Shown here: piece after piece, positions 1 through 9,144 of the stretch | How the letters are laid out: every line of letters starts with the position of its first letter | Numbering within the stretch: the stretch's first letter is position 1 | The notes under the pieces: generated by a model | Seen by the model: the letters and a program-made list of their open reading frames with translations, nothing else | Database searches by the model: none | Told to the model about the DNA's origin: nothing | DNA from: Candidatus Saccharimonadota bacterium | GTDB taxonomy: Bacteria > Patescibacteriota > Saccharimonadia > Saccharimonadales > Saccharimonadaceae | Assembly: GCA_026395405.1 (NCBI GenBank) | Contig: JAPLYU010000003.1 | Span: 89,401 to 153,400 of the forward strand | Length of the DNA stretch: 64,000 bases | Direction: 5' to 3' | Translations under genes and position numbers: made by a program

Positions 1-1086
1 TTTAATCACCCATTCAACTGCGGGTTCGGCAGTTTCAATCGCGTTCTGCCAAAGTTTAATATCTTTTTTAATAAGTTCATCTGGATCTTTGGCACCCTCG
101 GGCATAGAAATTATCGACAAATCAACACCGACACTTTGTGCAATCGGAATTGCTCGTTCGGTTGCTGCCAAACCGGCTTTATCACCGTCAAACGCCAAGC
201 GGATGTGGTTGCTAAGTCTGACTAATGCGCGCAAATGATTTTCGGTCATTGCCGTGCCGGCTGTGGCCACAACTTGCGATATATCAACTTGGTGACTGCT
301 GATAACGTCCAAGTTACCTTCAACAATGACAGCATAATCATTTGAACGAATCGACTCTTTGGCCTGTGACAAACCAAAAACATGACGGCCTTTATCATAA
401 ATTAATGTTTGTGGGGTATTCAAATATTTCGGAGCCTTGGGTTCATCAATAATTATACGGCCGGTAAAACCAATCACTTGCCCGGTGCCGTCCATCAAAG
501 GAATCATCATCCGACCGCGGAATAAATCGGTATCATACCTGTTAACTAGCCCGGCTTGGGATAATTCATTGGCGGTAAAACCCTTTTTGGTCAAAAAATG
601 AACCAGTGCGTCGCCAATTGTCGGTGCATATCCAATTTTAAAATCGGTAACAATTTGCTTGGAAAGTCCGCGATCGCCAAAAACATATTGCACAGCCCGC
701 GGGTTTTTAATTAAACTTTGTTGATAATAATTTGCGGCTAGTTCGTTTGCCAACAGTAGACGCTTTTTGCGCTGTGCAATTTCTTGAGCACCTTTGGTAT
801 CGTACATCGACAAATCGACGCCGGCTTTGCGAGCCAGGTGTTCCAGGCTGGCACGAAAGTCCATGCCCTCGACCTCCATAATGAATGTGAAAACGTCACC
901 GCCCTTGTTCGACGAAAAATCATGCCAAATGTGTTTGTCCGGGCTGACATAAAAACTGGGAGTTTTTTCGCTAGAGAATGGACTGAGACCTTTGAAATTA
1001 CGCCCGGCACGTTTAAGTTGAACGTATTCACCAATAACGTCTTCAATATTTAACCGCGCTCGCACTTCCTCTTTGGCGTCCTGCAT
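1..1086 (-). CDS. dnaG: DNA primase DnaG, 3' part cut by the window edge
   Basis: Synthesises RNA primers for the replication fork. The N-terminal 361 or so residues are visible; the C-terminus lies beyond base 1. The order is a CHC2-type N-terminal domain (residues 10-90), then the catalytic core and TOPRIM region with EGNLDV and FDGDKAG. The zinc domain fold is recognisable (SPFSSEKTPSF, then HDFSSNKGGDVF), but all four zinc ligand positions (C, H, C, C in the family) are Ser35, Ser38, Asp56 and Ser59. The ATG at 1086 was chosen because TATAAT lies only 10 bases upstream (1097-1102) and no SD is visible. DnaG identity is sure; the loss of zinc binding is read directly from the sequence. Confidence 0.96.
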   Translation of the reverse strand, partial: MQDAKEEVRARLNIEDVIGEYVQLKRAGRNFKGLSPFSSEKTPSFYVSPDKHIWHDFSSNKGGDVFTFIMEVEGMDFRASLEHLARKAGVDLSMYDTKGAQEIAQRKKRLLLANELAANYYQQSLIKNPRAVQYVFGDRGLSKQIVTDFKIGYAPTIGDALVHFLTKKGFTANELSQAGLVNRYDTDLFRGRMMIPLMDGTGQVIGFTGRIIIDEPKAPKYLNTPQTLIYDKGRHVFGLSQAKESIRSNDYAVIVEGNLDVISSHQVDISQVVATAGTAMTENHLRALVRLSNHIRLAFDGDKAGLAATERAIPIAQSVGVDLSIISMPEGAKDPDELIKKDIKLWQNAIETAEPAVEWVIK

Positions 1087-1096
1087 TTCGTCTTTA

Positions 1097-1102
1097 ATTA
1101 TA
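1097..1102 (-). promoter_or_regulatory. -10 box of dnaG, near-leaderless
   Basis: TATAAT ends 10 bases before the dnaG ATG, leaving at most a few untranslated bases. No SD is present. Confidence 0.6.
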
Positions 1103-1145
1103 CCCCTGTTAGGTAATAACTCAAAACTGTTAATAAAATGTGGAT

Positions 1146-1194
1146 AAAAAGGTCCGTCCTTTTTTACACCTTAGACTGTTGAATAATATACAAC
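1146..1194 (+). repeat. Dispersed palindromic repeat R, copy 1
   Basis: Starts with the AAAAAGG-TCCGT-CCTTTTT hairpin, then ACACCTTAGACTG and a second short inverted repeat GTTG-n7-TACAAC. It lies between divergent dnaG and the next gene. Further copies are at 36141, 38809, 59282, 60765 and 63120. It could act as a bidirectional terminator or be a REP/MITE-like element. Confidence 0.85.
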
Positions 1195-1259
1195 GAAAGA
1201 ATAGGACGAGGCTTTTCGATTTTGATAATGTAGCTGTTTATGCTTAAATTAACTGTAGT

Positions 1260-1880
1260 ATGAACCCTGATAATGACCAGCCAGCACCCGTAATGAACTC
1301 TGACTATTTGAATCAGATCGCCCCAAAGCCTCAAAAAAAATCATTAATTCCAAAAAACAAGCCTGTCGTGGTCGGTATTATCGCAATAGGTTTTTTGGTT
1401 TTAATCACCATTGTGGGGTTATTGGCAAGTTTGGCTTCTGGCAATATTGGTGACACCGAAAGGCTTGTGGCACGCCTACAGGCTACCCAGGACATAGTTA
1501 ATTCTGCTAAGACGAACGTTAATAATCATCAACTGCGAGCCCTCAATAGCTCTCTTGATATTTTCCTGACAAACACTCTGCGCGACGCAACGCCAATTTT
1601 GGCAAAAAAAAATATTAAAATAGACAATCTAAGTAAAACTGTTGTGAACGCAGAGTCCGATGCTAAGATACTTGCAACCCTAGAAGACGCTAGATTGAAT
1701 GCGGTTTATGATAGAATATACGCTAGCGAAATGGCCACGCAACTGGAAAATACTACAATCCTTATGAAAAAAATATTTAACAGCACCAACGACAAAAGTT
1801 TGAAAAGTTTCCTAAGCAACGCTTACCTGACGTTGAAACCCACACAAAAACAATATGCGGACTATAACGCCAGCGACTAG
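1260..1880 (+). CDS. Hypothetical membrane-anchored protein
   Basis: I do not recognise the family. The 206-residue product has a polar Pro/Lys-rich N-terminus (1-35), one strong membrane span (about 36-58), and a 145-residue helical outer or periplasm-facing region without Cys or obvious catalytic motifs. The topology suggests an N-in anchored protein with an extracytoplasmic helical domain. The ATG at 1260 has no clear SD. Its TAG stop overlaps the TAG of the convergent MmcQ/YjbR gene in a shared CTAG. Repeat R copy 1 lies just upstream. It may be a lineage-specific surface protein, but this is only inference from topology. Confidence 0.6.
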   Translation: MNPDNDQPAPVMNSDYLNQIAPKPQKKSLIPKNKPVVVGIIAIGFLVLITIVGLLASLASGNIGDTERLVARLQATQDIVNSAKTNVNNHQLRALNSSLDIFLTNTLRDATPILAKKNIKIDNLSKTVVNAESDAKILATLEDARLNAVYDRIYASEMATQLENTTILMKKIFNSTNDKSLKSFLSNAYLTLKPTQKQYADYNASD

Positions 1881-2218
1881 CCTGCATTTACCAAATCGTA
1901 ACTCAGTCTGATAAAATCTTTTAATTCGTCATCCGGGATTTGCCCGGTTACAAGTATTGTATTCCAGTGTTTTTTACTTAGATGATAGCCTGGCAGCACT
2001 GTTTCATAGGTCTCGCGTAGTTTTTCCGCTAGTAAAGGATCACATTTTAGACTGATACGAACGGGTTTAGAATTTTCTGCTATCAAGGCAAACATCTTGC
2101 CCTTCCCGTTTTCGATATGACCAATTTTATAAACCGATACTTCCTGCCCAAACGGAAAGTCCAGCCAAGTTTCGGGAAAACTTAGTAAATATTCGTGAAT
2201 TTCTTTTAGTGTCATCAT
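1877..2218 (-). CDS. MmcQ/YjbR family DNA-binding protein
   Basis: A 113-residue protein matching the MmcQ/YjbR (DUF419) fold over its whole length. It has the N-terminal helix, a FPFGQEVSVYKI strand segment, the CDPLLAEKLRE helix, the signature YHLSKKHWNTI, and the C-terminal DDELKDFIRLSYDLV helix. Family members have a CyaY-like fold and are proposed to bind DNA, but no specific role is established. A TAGAAT box lies close to the start, so it is probably nearly leaderless; the second ATG (2215) is an equally possible start. It ends tail-to-tail with the gene at 1260. Confidence 0.85.
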   Translation of the reverse strand: MMTLKEIHEYLLSFPETWLDFPFGQEVSVYKIGHIENGKGKMFALIAENSKPVRISLKCDPLLAEKLRETYETVLPGYHLSKKHWNTILVTGQIPDDELKDFIRLSYDLVNAG

Positions 2219-2226
2219 TAACTATT

Positions 2227-3447
2227 CTACAGGCTACTGTATGGTGGTTGCAATTGCTTTACGGTTGATTGCCACTGCAGGCGATTTAATATATCAGCCT
2301 GCTGTGCAGGGGTTGCCGGTTTTACGATTTTATCGCTGTCGTTGGTGCCGACTACGCCGAATTGATATTTAATATCAAGTTTTTTAAGGTTTTGTTTTTG
2401 CGCGAGCGCCAAGCAGTTATCTTTATACGAACCGCACTTGGTCCCCAATGACAACCATTTATCCAGCAAATCCGAACTGCCGCCGCTGGTTTTCATAACA
2501 ACGTTGATACCCGCTGAACGAACAACTTCAGATGTGTCTTGTTGATCAAACATAAAATTGCCCATTGAATACACAATCAGATGACCTTTGTAACTTTCGC
2601 TGGTTTGAATCCAGTGCGGATGATCACCCAGTACCATATCTGCCCCGCCGTCAATCAAACTTCTATAAAAATCGGTTTTAATTTGGTCGGGTGCCGGTTT
2701 ATACTCCGCTCCCATATGAGGCATAGCAATTACTGGCATGTATTTGCCATACTGTGCCATCACGGCGACCGACGAAGCAGGAGGAATCTGGAAAACCCCA
2801 TGAAAGCCGCACAACGCAACCGGTATCTTGCCTACAGTCGTTAAATCATTGTCATTTAACACCGTGGCCGGCAAGCTAACGACCTCGCATATATCATCAG
2901 TTACAGTCGGGTCATAATTTCCAAAATATTGAATACCGTATTTTTCCAAATGCGCCTGGGTTTCTTTGAATCCTGCTGCACCCTGATTGTCGGTGTGGTT
3001 ATTTGCCAGAGTAAAGGCAGTAATCCATTTGGCCGCTTCAGGTAAATAATCGGGCGAGCAATTAAAGGTTAACGTGTTGTCCATTTCGGCCGAAGTTGTA
3101 TGAACGGCAGCAGCCATCGGACACTCTAGACCTGAAATCCAAGCGTTATATTGATCACGATTAAATTCATTCAGCCGCGAAAATGGATAAGCGTACTTTA
3201 ATTCGCTGGCCATTGACCAGTCGTCTATATATCGTCCCCAAAAAGTGTTGCCCAAAAAAAGTACATTTGATGAAACGCTGATTGGTTTCGTTTTTTTGAT
3301 AATAACTGATGAGTTTTGTGGTTTCAACGGCGCGCTTGTTTTGCTTGACCATATTATTGCAACTATAACCGCACCCAAAACGACAAGTATTATACCCGAA
3401 ACTACCAACCAGATTCGTCGATTTACTCGACGCTCAACTACGCGCAT
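2227..3447 (-). CDS. CapA-family metallophosphatase-like protein, membrane anchored
   Basis: A 406-residue protein of the CapA (poly-gamma-glutamate synthesis) family, a calcineurin-like metallophosphatase fold. An N-terminal anchor spans about residues 11-33. Family motifs follow in order: VLFLGNTFWGR, GLECPM, LANNHTDNQG, PHMGAEY, GGADMVLGDHPHW, YSMGNFMFDQ. The usual HWG is HMG and GHHPH is GDHPH, with the metal-type Asp/His residues otherwise present. No capB or capC lies nearby, so poly-glutamate synthesis is not implied; an extracytoplasmic hydrolase role is more cautious. TACAAT lies 9 bases before the ATG. Confidence 0.85.
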   Translation of the reverse strand: MRVVERRVNRRIWLVVSGIILVVLGAVIVAIIWSSKTSAPLKPQNSSVIIKKTKPISVSSNVLFLGNTFWGRYIDDWSMASELKYAYPFSRLNEFNRDQYNAWISGLECPMAAAVHTTSAEMDNTLTFNCSPDYLPEAAKWITAFTLANNHTDNQGAAGFKETQAHLEKYGIQYFGNYDPTVTDDICEVVSLPATVLNDNDLTTVGKIPVALCGFHGVFQIPPASSVAVMAQYGKYMPVIAMPHMGAEYKPAPDQIKTDFYRSLIDGGADMVLGDHPHWIQTSESYKGHLIVYSMGNFMFDQQDTSEVVRSAGINVVMKTSGGSSDLLDKWLSLGTKCGSYKDNCLALAQKQNLKKLDIKYQFGVVGTNDSDKIVKPATPAQQADILNRLQWQSTVKQLQPPYSSL

Positions 3448-3465
3448 TGTAGTTTTATTGTAGCA

Positions 3466-4023
3466 CTACTTCAACTTTGCCAGATAATATTGCAATTCAG
3501 CAATACTTCCACGGATATCATCAAGTGCACGGTGTGCGTTTGGTTTGGCAAATTTAACCTTGTATTTGTTCTCAAAAACAACCTTCCAAGCGCTAACGTC
3601 CAACATGCGATAATGTAATCTGCTGTCAATTCTAGGCCATTTATCGATGATGAATCGCCTGTCCATGTGGACAGAGCTTCCGCCCAACAAGACTGGCACG
3701 ACATGATCAAAATTTTTGTCGATAAATGTTAAAAGTTCTTTTTCAATCGTTTTTAATGATTTACCATTTCGGTTTTGCCTAAGTAAACCGTCTTTAGAGT
3801 CAGATTCTGCATCCCAAAATGATTGGTACACCGCCATTCGGTTAATGATATCTGATTTTTTATTTTTTATAATGCCGTGATAGGTGTCTAATTCTTTGAA
3901 ATCCCAGTCTGTAGCAATTGCAGCAACCTCAAGAATAAAGTCTTCGTTTGGGGAAAGACCCGTCATCTCTAAATCAACCCACAAAATTCGTTTTTGCGGT
4001 AGGTTTCGTAGTTTTTTGTCCAT
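3466..4023 (-). CDS. orn: Oligoribonuclease (DEDD 3'-5' exonuclease)
   Basis: Degrades 2-5 nt RNA fragments to mononucleotides. ExoI motif WVDLEMTGL carries the first D and E; ExoIII is HRALDDIRGSI with the catalytic H and D (DEDDh type). The product is 185 residues from the ATG at 4023, close to the usual 180-185 for Orn. An upstream in-frame ATG (4053) would overlap mscL by 29 bases and is less likely. The stop of mscL almost touches the chosen ATG, so the two are probably co-transcribed and translationally coupled. The identification is firm. Confidence 0.93.
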   Translation of the reverse strand: MDKKLRNLPQKRILWVDLEMTGLSPNEDFILEVAAIATDWDFKELDTYHGIIKNKKSDIINRMAVYQSFWDAESDSKDGLLRQNRNGKSLKTIEKELLTFIDKNFDHVVPVLLGGSSVHMDRRFIIDKWPRIDSRLHYRMLDVSAWKVVFENKYKVKFAKPNAHRALDDIRGSIAELQYYLAKLK

Positions 4024-4024
4024 C

Positions 4025-4450
4025 TTAACTTTTTGGCTTGTCGAGTTTATCAAGTTTCAACAAGTGAATAATAAAGTAAATTACCAGAGCAATGACTAAA
4101 AAGTTGACGAAATCGTTCAAGAATACGCCGTAATGCAAAACGGCTTGCTTGCCGCCACTAGCACTACCGATTGTCCAAGTAAGTCCGTTTAAACCCTCGG
4201 CAGAGCCTAAAAGCAAGCCAATCGGAGGCATAACAACATTATTAACTAGTGATTTGACCAGCACCGCTACTGCGCCACCAATGACCAAACCCACAGCCAG
4301 CCCTATAACACCCTGCGTGCGAATGAATTCGAGGAATCCTTTCATCTGCGAACTTCCGACTTTGGCAATTTTCTTCGGAGCAACTTTGACTTTTTTCGCG
4401 GTTTTAACAACTTTGGCTTTTTTAGTAGTAGGTTTTTTCGATGCCGGCAT
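4025..4450 (-). CDS. mscL: Large-conductance mechanosensitive channel MscL
   Basis: Pentameric emergency valve opened by membrane tension on osmotic downshock. The core starts at MKGFLEFIRTQGVIGLAVG (TM1, about 36-70), then the VLVKSLVNNVVMPPIGLLLG loop and TM2 (about 105-130). The tail LLKLDKLDKPKS is short. Unusual is a 34-residue N-terminal extension made almost only of Lys, Ala, Pro, Thr and Val, a strongly basic cytoplasmic tail absent from typical MscL. Translation could instead begin at the MKGFLEF Met, but the SD-like AGGAG before the upstream ATG at 4450 supports the long form. It is followed by orn. Confidence 0.94.
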   Translation of the reverse strand: MPASKKPTTKKAKVVKTAKKVKVAPKKIAKVGSSQMKGFLEFIRTQGVIGLAVGLVIGGAVAVLVKSLVNNVVMPPIGLLLGSAEGLNGLTWTIGSASGGKQAVLHYGVFLNDFVNFLVIALVIYFIIHLLKLDKLDKPKS

Positions 4451-4490
4451 ATAAAACTCCTTTATTGTCTAGTATTATACCACCTACTGA

Positions 4491-6185
4491 TTACATACGG
4501 TCCGGCGTTGGGATTCCCAGCACCTGCAGCCCGTTTGAGAGCACCACGGCGTAAGCGTCTACAAGATGCCATCGTATCGCCTCTCTTTCATCGCCGATAA
4601 CTTTGTTATTTTCATAAAATCGATTAAATACTTGGGCCAACTCATATAAATAGGTACATAAATGATGAGGTGCAAATTCGATGGTTGCTTGCGAAACTAC
4701 GTGCGGATATTCGGTAATTTTAAACAACAAATCCCGCTCATATTGAGTGTAATTATCAGAAAGCGAATTAAATTCAGAATTATCTGAAACCAGTTTTCGA
4801 ATTATAGATCTGGCCCGAGCAAGTGCATATTGTAAATATGGACCGCTATTACCATGCAAGCTTACCGATTCGGTCGGTTCAAATATACTGTCTGCCCCGA
4901 TTCTAAATTTCAAAAATGCATATTTAATCGCTCCAAGAACTGGCTCGTCGTTGCGATTTCCCTGCACTTTTTCGTTAGCCTGCGCCGTTATATCCAGAAC
5001 GTCTACTGCTCGCAAGAAATTACCTTTTCGGCTGCTCATTTTTTCATTTCCAGCCAATTTAATATTCCCATGAGTAATGTGTTTCGTATGTTCGGCCAAC
5101 TCCGGTTTGAATTGTTCGATGCTTTTTAGTACTACCTTCATATATTCTGTAATGTCGTTGCCGGTAATTATTATCGACTTGTCAAAATGGTAGTCATCCC
5201 ATTTTTTTATGCTTAAACCAACGTCTTTGGCTTCGTAGGTTGGTAAGCCATCAGTGTTAACAAATACTCGCGTATGCAGACCGTACGGCTCGCCGACGAA
5301 TACGACTGCTCCGTCGCTGTCTTTATAGACACCTTTGTCGCGCTGTTCCAATACAGTATCCAGGCCAATCTGTGAGGTTTCGCTTTCTGGGTAATATTTT
5401 TCGAATTTTGTTCCGATTTTGGCATAGAACGAATCAAAATAGTCATAGCTCCACTGACGACAAGTCCAATAAATTTGTGCAAGTGGTGAGTCATGGTCGT
5501 TATCGATATGGAATTGATACACTTTTTTATTCAGTTCGATGATTTCAGATTTTGCGTTCTCGTCATCTTCATATGCGCGGGTTCCTTCGACATAACAACT
5601 AGCCATCCACTCAGACCGATCATTTTCGGCAATTTCAGATAGTCCAGCCGGGTTTTCGCCACCAAACTTTTTTAAGATTGCCCACATTGTTTTACCAACA
5701 TGCAACCCGACATCACCGCCAAAATTAACGCGGTGAACGATACCACCAGCGTACTCAACCAAATTAGACAGTGCGTCCCCGATAACTGACGTGTAAAAAT
5801 GCCCAACGTGCAGGACTTTAAACGGATTTGGGTCGGAATATTCGGTTACGACAATTTTGTTTTCATAGAGTTTTGATTTGCCATAGTCTGAAGGATTGTT
5901 AATAATCTTTTCGAGTTCTTCGGTCAAGCTGCTGTCTTTGATACGTACATTAATAAACCCCGGCCCAGCCACTGATACATCTGAAAAATCACTATTTTCG
6001 CGCAATTTTTCAGCTAATTGTTCAGCAATCTCGCGTGGGTTTTTACCCATCGGTTTAGCCAGCTGCATAGCAACGTTGGTCGCAAAATCACCGAACTGCG
6101 AATCAGGTCGACTCAGTTGAATGTCTTGGTCGATATCAAAAAGTTGATTGACTGTGTTTCTAATAGTTTGGGCTGTTTTGTCCAT
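4491..6185 (-). CDS. argS: Arginyl-tRNA synthetase
   Basis: Charges tRNA-Arg with arginine (class I). The N-terminal Add-1 domain (1-110) is followed by the ATP-binding HIGH variant HVGH at residues 126-129 within DPNPFKVLHVGHF. The KMSKS variant is KMSSRKGN, and the C-terminal DALR anticodon-binding domain ends in LGIPTPDRM. At 564 residues it is a normal-length ArgS. TATAAT (6194-6199) lies 8 bases before the ATG, so the mRNA is probably nearly leaderless. A tRNA-Arg with an unusual GCG anticodon is encoded at 43361. Confidence 0.97.
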   Translation of the reverse strand: MDKTAQTIRNTVNQLFDIDQDIQLSRPDSQFGDFATNVAMQLAKPMGKNPREIAEQLAEKLRENSDFSDVSVAGPGFINVRIKDSSLTEELEKIINNPSDYGKSKLYENKIVVTEYSDPNPFKVLHVGHFYTSVIGDALSNLVEYAGGIVHRVNFGGDVGLHVGKTMWAILKKFGGENPAGLSEIAENDRSEWMASCYVEGTRAYEDDENAKSEIIELNKKVYQFHIDNDHDSPLAQIYWTCRQWSYDYFDSFYAKIGTKFEKYYPESETSQIGLDTVLEQRDKGVYKDSDGAVVFVGEPYGLHTRVFVNTDGLPTYEAKDVGLSIKKWDDYHFDKSIIITGNDITEYMKVVLKSIEQFKPELAEHTKHITHGNIKLAGNEKMSSRKGNFLRAVDVLDITAQANEKVQGNRNDEPVLGAIKYAFLKFRIGADSIFEPTESVSLHGNSGPYLQYALARARSIIRKLVSDNSEFNSLSDNYTQYERDLLFKITEYPHVVSQATIEFAPHHLCTYLYELAQVFNRFYENNKVIGDEREAIRWHLVDAYAVVLSNGLQVLGIPTPDRM

Positions 6186-6193
6186 TAATCACT

Positions 6194-6199
6194 ATTATA
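6194..6199 (-). promoter_or_regulatory. -10 box of argS, near-leaderless
   Basis: TATAAT ends 8 bases before the argS ATG, with no SD between. Confidence 0.6.
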
Positions 6200-6211
6200 G
6201 CAAAGTGGTAT

Positions 6212-7441
6212 TTACTGATTTTGTTCAATGCTTTCAATTGCCAGAATGAACGCGCCCATGCGCAAATCAGTATTTGAAATTTTTGCGGTTTCAAACACTT
6301 TATTTGCTGATGCTGCCATCATTGGTTGAAGTTTTTCAAAAACTTCATCACGCGTCCAGTGTTCATTTTTCAGATTCTGATCCCATTCAAAATACGATAC
6401 GGCGACTCCGCCGGAATTCGCTAGTACATCCGGTACAACCGTAATATTTTTCTTAAATAGTACTTCATCAGCTGCTGAATCGATTGGTCCGTTAGCCAGT
6501 TCTAAAATCGCCTTGGCATGTATTTTGTCGGCGTTATGTTCGGTAATTACGTTTTCAAAAGCTGCAGGAATCAGCAAATCACATTCCATTTCCAACAAAT
6601 CTTCGTTCGTGATGTCCGTACAGCCTCGTTCGTCTTTGCTGAAACCGAATAATGAACCTGTCGCTTTTTTATGTTGCAAAACCTTTTCTATATTTAGGCC
6701 TTCGCGGTTGCAAACACCGCTTTTTGAGTCCGATACGGCAACGATTTTATGTCCGGCTGCTTGCCAAATTTCGGCAGCATTTGCACCGGCATTTCCAAAA
6801 CCTTGAATCGCAACATCACATTTTTTATTCAATCCCAGTTTTTCTTTGAGTGCCTCAAACGCGTAAAAACCACCTTGGGCAGTAGCCGTATCGCGACCTA
6901 ATGAGCCTCCGCTTTCAATAGGCTTCCCAGTTATGACAGCCCCGGTTTTATCACCGGTAATTTTACCGTATTCATCAGCCATCCAAGCCATTATTTCAGC
7001 TGTTGTATTAACATCTGGTGCTGGCACGTCCTTATGTGGCCCTAATATATCTGATAATTTTTCAACCCAGCCGCGTGATAACTTTTCAAGTTCTGATTTT
7101 GACAATAATTTTGGATCAACTGTGATTCCGCCTTTGCCACCGCCCATTGGGATCCCAATAACCGCACATTTTAATGACATCCAAAAAGCCAAAGCCTTCA
7201 CTTCGCTGATGTTGGTGCTGGCGTGGTAACGGATACCACCTTTGTATGGCCCTAGGACATTATTGTATTCAACTCGGTAACCTTCAAATATTTTCAGCGT
7301 CCCGTCATCCATTCGAACCGGAATTGAAACTTTGATATCGCGATTGGGCTGACGCAGTCTGGAAATAATATCGTCTCCAAAACTTTTTATTTTTGCTACT
7401 TTGTTAAGTTGTGCCATTGCATTCGAAAATGGATCTTGCAT
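6212..7441 (-). CDS. gdhA: Glutamate dehydrogenase family protein (Glu/Leu/Phe/Val dehydrogenase)
   Basis: Catalyses reversible oxidative deamination of glutamate to 2-oxoglutarate, linking nitrogen and carbon metabolism. The 409-residue protein has the family glycine-rich catalytic segment (IPMGGGKGGI with its Lys), GGIRYH, the PAPDVNT substrate loop, GKP, and a Rossmann dinucleotide motif GFGNAG, then SGGVAVSYFEW near the C-terminus. The length fits hexameric GDH. Cofactor preference cannot be told from what I see. TATATT sits about 5 bases before the ATG. It lies between argS and pyrG on the same strand with short gaps. Confidence 0.92.
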   Translation of the reverse strand: MQDPFSNAMAQLNKVAKIKSFGDDIISRLRQPNRDIKVSIPVRMDDGTLKIFEGYRVEYNNVLGPYKGGIRYHASTNISEVKALAFWMSLKCAVIGIPMGGGKGGITVDPKLLSKSELEKLSRGWVEKLSDILGPHKDVPAPDVNTTAEIMAWMADEYGKITGDKTGAVITGKPIESGGSLGRDTATAQGGFYAFEALKEKLGLNKKCDVAIQGFGNAGANAAEIWQAAGHKIVAVSDSKSGVCNREGLNIEKVLQHKKATGSLFGFSKDERGCTDITNEDLLEMECDLLIPAAFENVITEHNADKIHAKAILELANGPIDSAADEVLFKKNITVVPDVLANSGGVAVSYFEWDQNLKNEHWTRDEVFEKLQPMMAASANKVFETAKISNTDLRMGAFILAIESIEQNQ

Positions 7442-7468
7442 GTTTTAATATACCTCTGACCTTTCAGT

Positions 7469-9058
7469 TTATTTTTTCTTTGATACGCTAGCTTTTATTA
7501 TACCAACAAATAGTGGATGCGGTCTGAATGGACGCGAACGGAATTCAGGATGAGCCTGGGTAGCAATGAAATAGTTATTGCTTGGCGCCTCTATAAATTC
7601 AACCAATTTTCCATTTGGCGAAAACCCACTGACTTTCAACCCACCTTTTTCGATTTGTTCCATAAACTTTTGGTTAACTTCGTAACGATGGCGATGACGT
7701 TCAATTATGTCCAATTTTCCATAAGTTTTTGCCGCTAACGACCCTTTTACTAATTTTGCAGGATAATCACCTAATCGCAAAGTCCCGCCTGTCGACTCCT
7801 TACCAGCTTGGCCCTCCATGATATAGACGACGTTTTGCTGGCATTTTTTATCAAACTCGGCGCTGTTGCAATCTTTAGCGCCTGATTTTCGAGCCGCTGC
7901 AATAACAGCAACTTGCAACCCCAAACAAAGACCTAAATACGGCACGTTATTATCCAATGCAAAGCGTGCAGCCGCAATCTTGCCTTCGATACCACGGGAC
8001 CCGAATCCGCCAGGAACAACTATGCCATCAACTTTTTGAAAATCGGATTTGGTGGCTTTTTCGGCGCCAATCCAGCGAATATTCAAGCCGACTTTTTCAT
8101 GCCAAGCCGCAGCCTTCAATGCTTCAATTACCGACATATACGTATCTTCGTTATCGATATATTTAGCCACCAGACCGATGGTAACCGATTGCTTAGGCCG
8201 GACGGTTTGCAAGTCTACAATCGTTTCCCATTTCGCCAGATTTGGTGATTTTTTCAGACCCGAAAAGTCTGTCAGTAGTTTTTTAAAACTACTTTTTGCC
8301 AGTAGCGTTGGTACACGATATACCGTATCGGCGTTTGGCATCATCAAAACGTTTTCAATTGGAACACCGCTGAATAAGCTGATTTTTTCAGCAATTATTT
8401 TTGGCGCTGGATTATCGGAACGGACGACAACGGCATCGGGTACTATACCGAATCCGCGCAGGTCATTGAGTGCGTTCTGAGCCGGTTTACTCTTGAATTC
8501 CTTGCTGGTTTCAATAAACGGCACGTAAACAACATGAACGAACAAACAATTTGCTCGGCCAACACATTGCGAAAATTCGCGAATTGCCTCGATAAAACTT
8601 AAGCCCTCGTAATCACCAACAGTTCCACCGATTTCAACAATATGGATATCGCTGCCATCAGCTGCGGCTAATATAGAACGCTGAATTGATTGAGTTAGAT
8701 GTGGAACCAACTGAACGGTTTTACCCTCAAATTTACCAGCGCGTTCATCTGCGATCAAATCAAAAAAGAGCCTACCGGATAGTGTAGCGCTCTTTTGAGT
8801 AAGTTCAATATCTAGAAATCGTTCATAATGTCCTAAATCCAAATCGGTTTCAGCCCCATCACGCGTGACGAAACATTCACCATGTTCTCGCGGGTTCAAA
8901 AGGCCCGCATCGACGTTAAGATACGGGTCGCACTTTTGAATGGAAATTACCGCACCTTTGGCTTGTAATACAGCACCGATACTTGCCGCGGTGACGCCCT
9001 TCCCTACCCCCGATAAAACACCTCCTGTTACAAAAATGTATTTTTGTTTTTTGCCCAT
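7469..9058 (-). CDS. pyrG: CTP synthase
   Basis: Makes CTP from UTP, ATP and glutamine. The N-terminal synthetase domain begins KYIFVTGGVLSGVGKG (P-loop). The C-terminal class I glutamine amidotransferase has GGFGSRG, the nucleophile Cys in LGLCLGLQ, and the His/Glu pair in AQAHPEF. The product has 529 residues from the ATG at 9058, which follows GGAGGTG with about 10 bases of spacing. An upstream in-frame ATG (9076) lies within that SD and is unlikely. This is one of the few host genes here with a clear SD. It is one of the very conserved nucleotide genes kept by reduced genomes. Confidence 0.97.
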   Translation of the reverse strand: MGKKQKYIFVTGGVLSGVGKGVTAASIGAVLQAKGAVISIQKCDPYLNVDAGLLNPREHGECFVTRDGAETDLDLGHYERFLDIELTQKSATLSGRLFFDLIADERAGKFEGKTVQLVPHLTQSIQRSILAAADGSDIHIVEIGGTVGDYEGLSFIEAIREFSQCVGRANCLFVHVVYVPFIETSKEFKSKPAQNALNDLRGFGIVPDAVVVRSDNPAPKIIAEKISLFSGVPIENVLMMPNADTVYRVPTLLAKSSFKKLLTDFSGLKKSPNLAKWETIVDLQTVRPKQSVTIGLVAKYIDNEDTYMSVIEALKAAAWHEKVGLNIRWIGAEKATKSDFQKVDGIVVPGGFGSRGIEGKIAAARFALDNNVPYLGLCLGLQVAVIAAARKSGAKDCNSAEFDKKCQQNVVYIMEGQAGKESTGGTLRLGDYPAKLVKGSLAAKTYGKLDIIERHRHRYEVNQKFMEQIEKGGLKVSGFSPNGKLVEFIEAPSNNYFIATQAHPEFRSRPFRPHPLFVGIIKASVSKKK

Positions 9059-9144
9059 GTTTGTTTGCACCTCCATGGGACTTCATTATAACACGACGAA
9101 AAGCTTATACGCTAGATATAGTGTGTAGTGTTGTTTATTCTACG

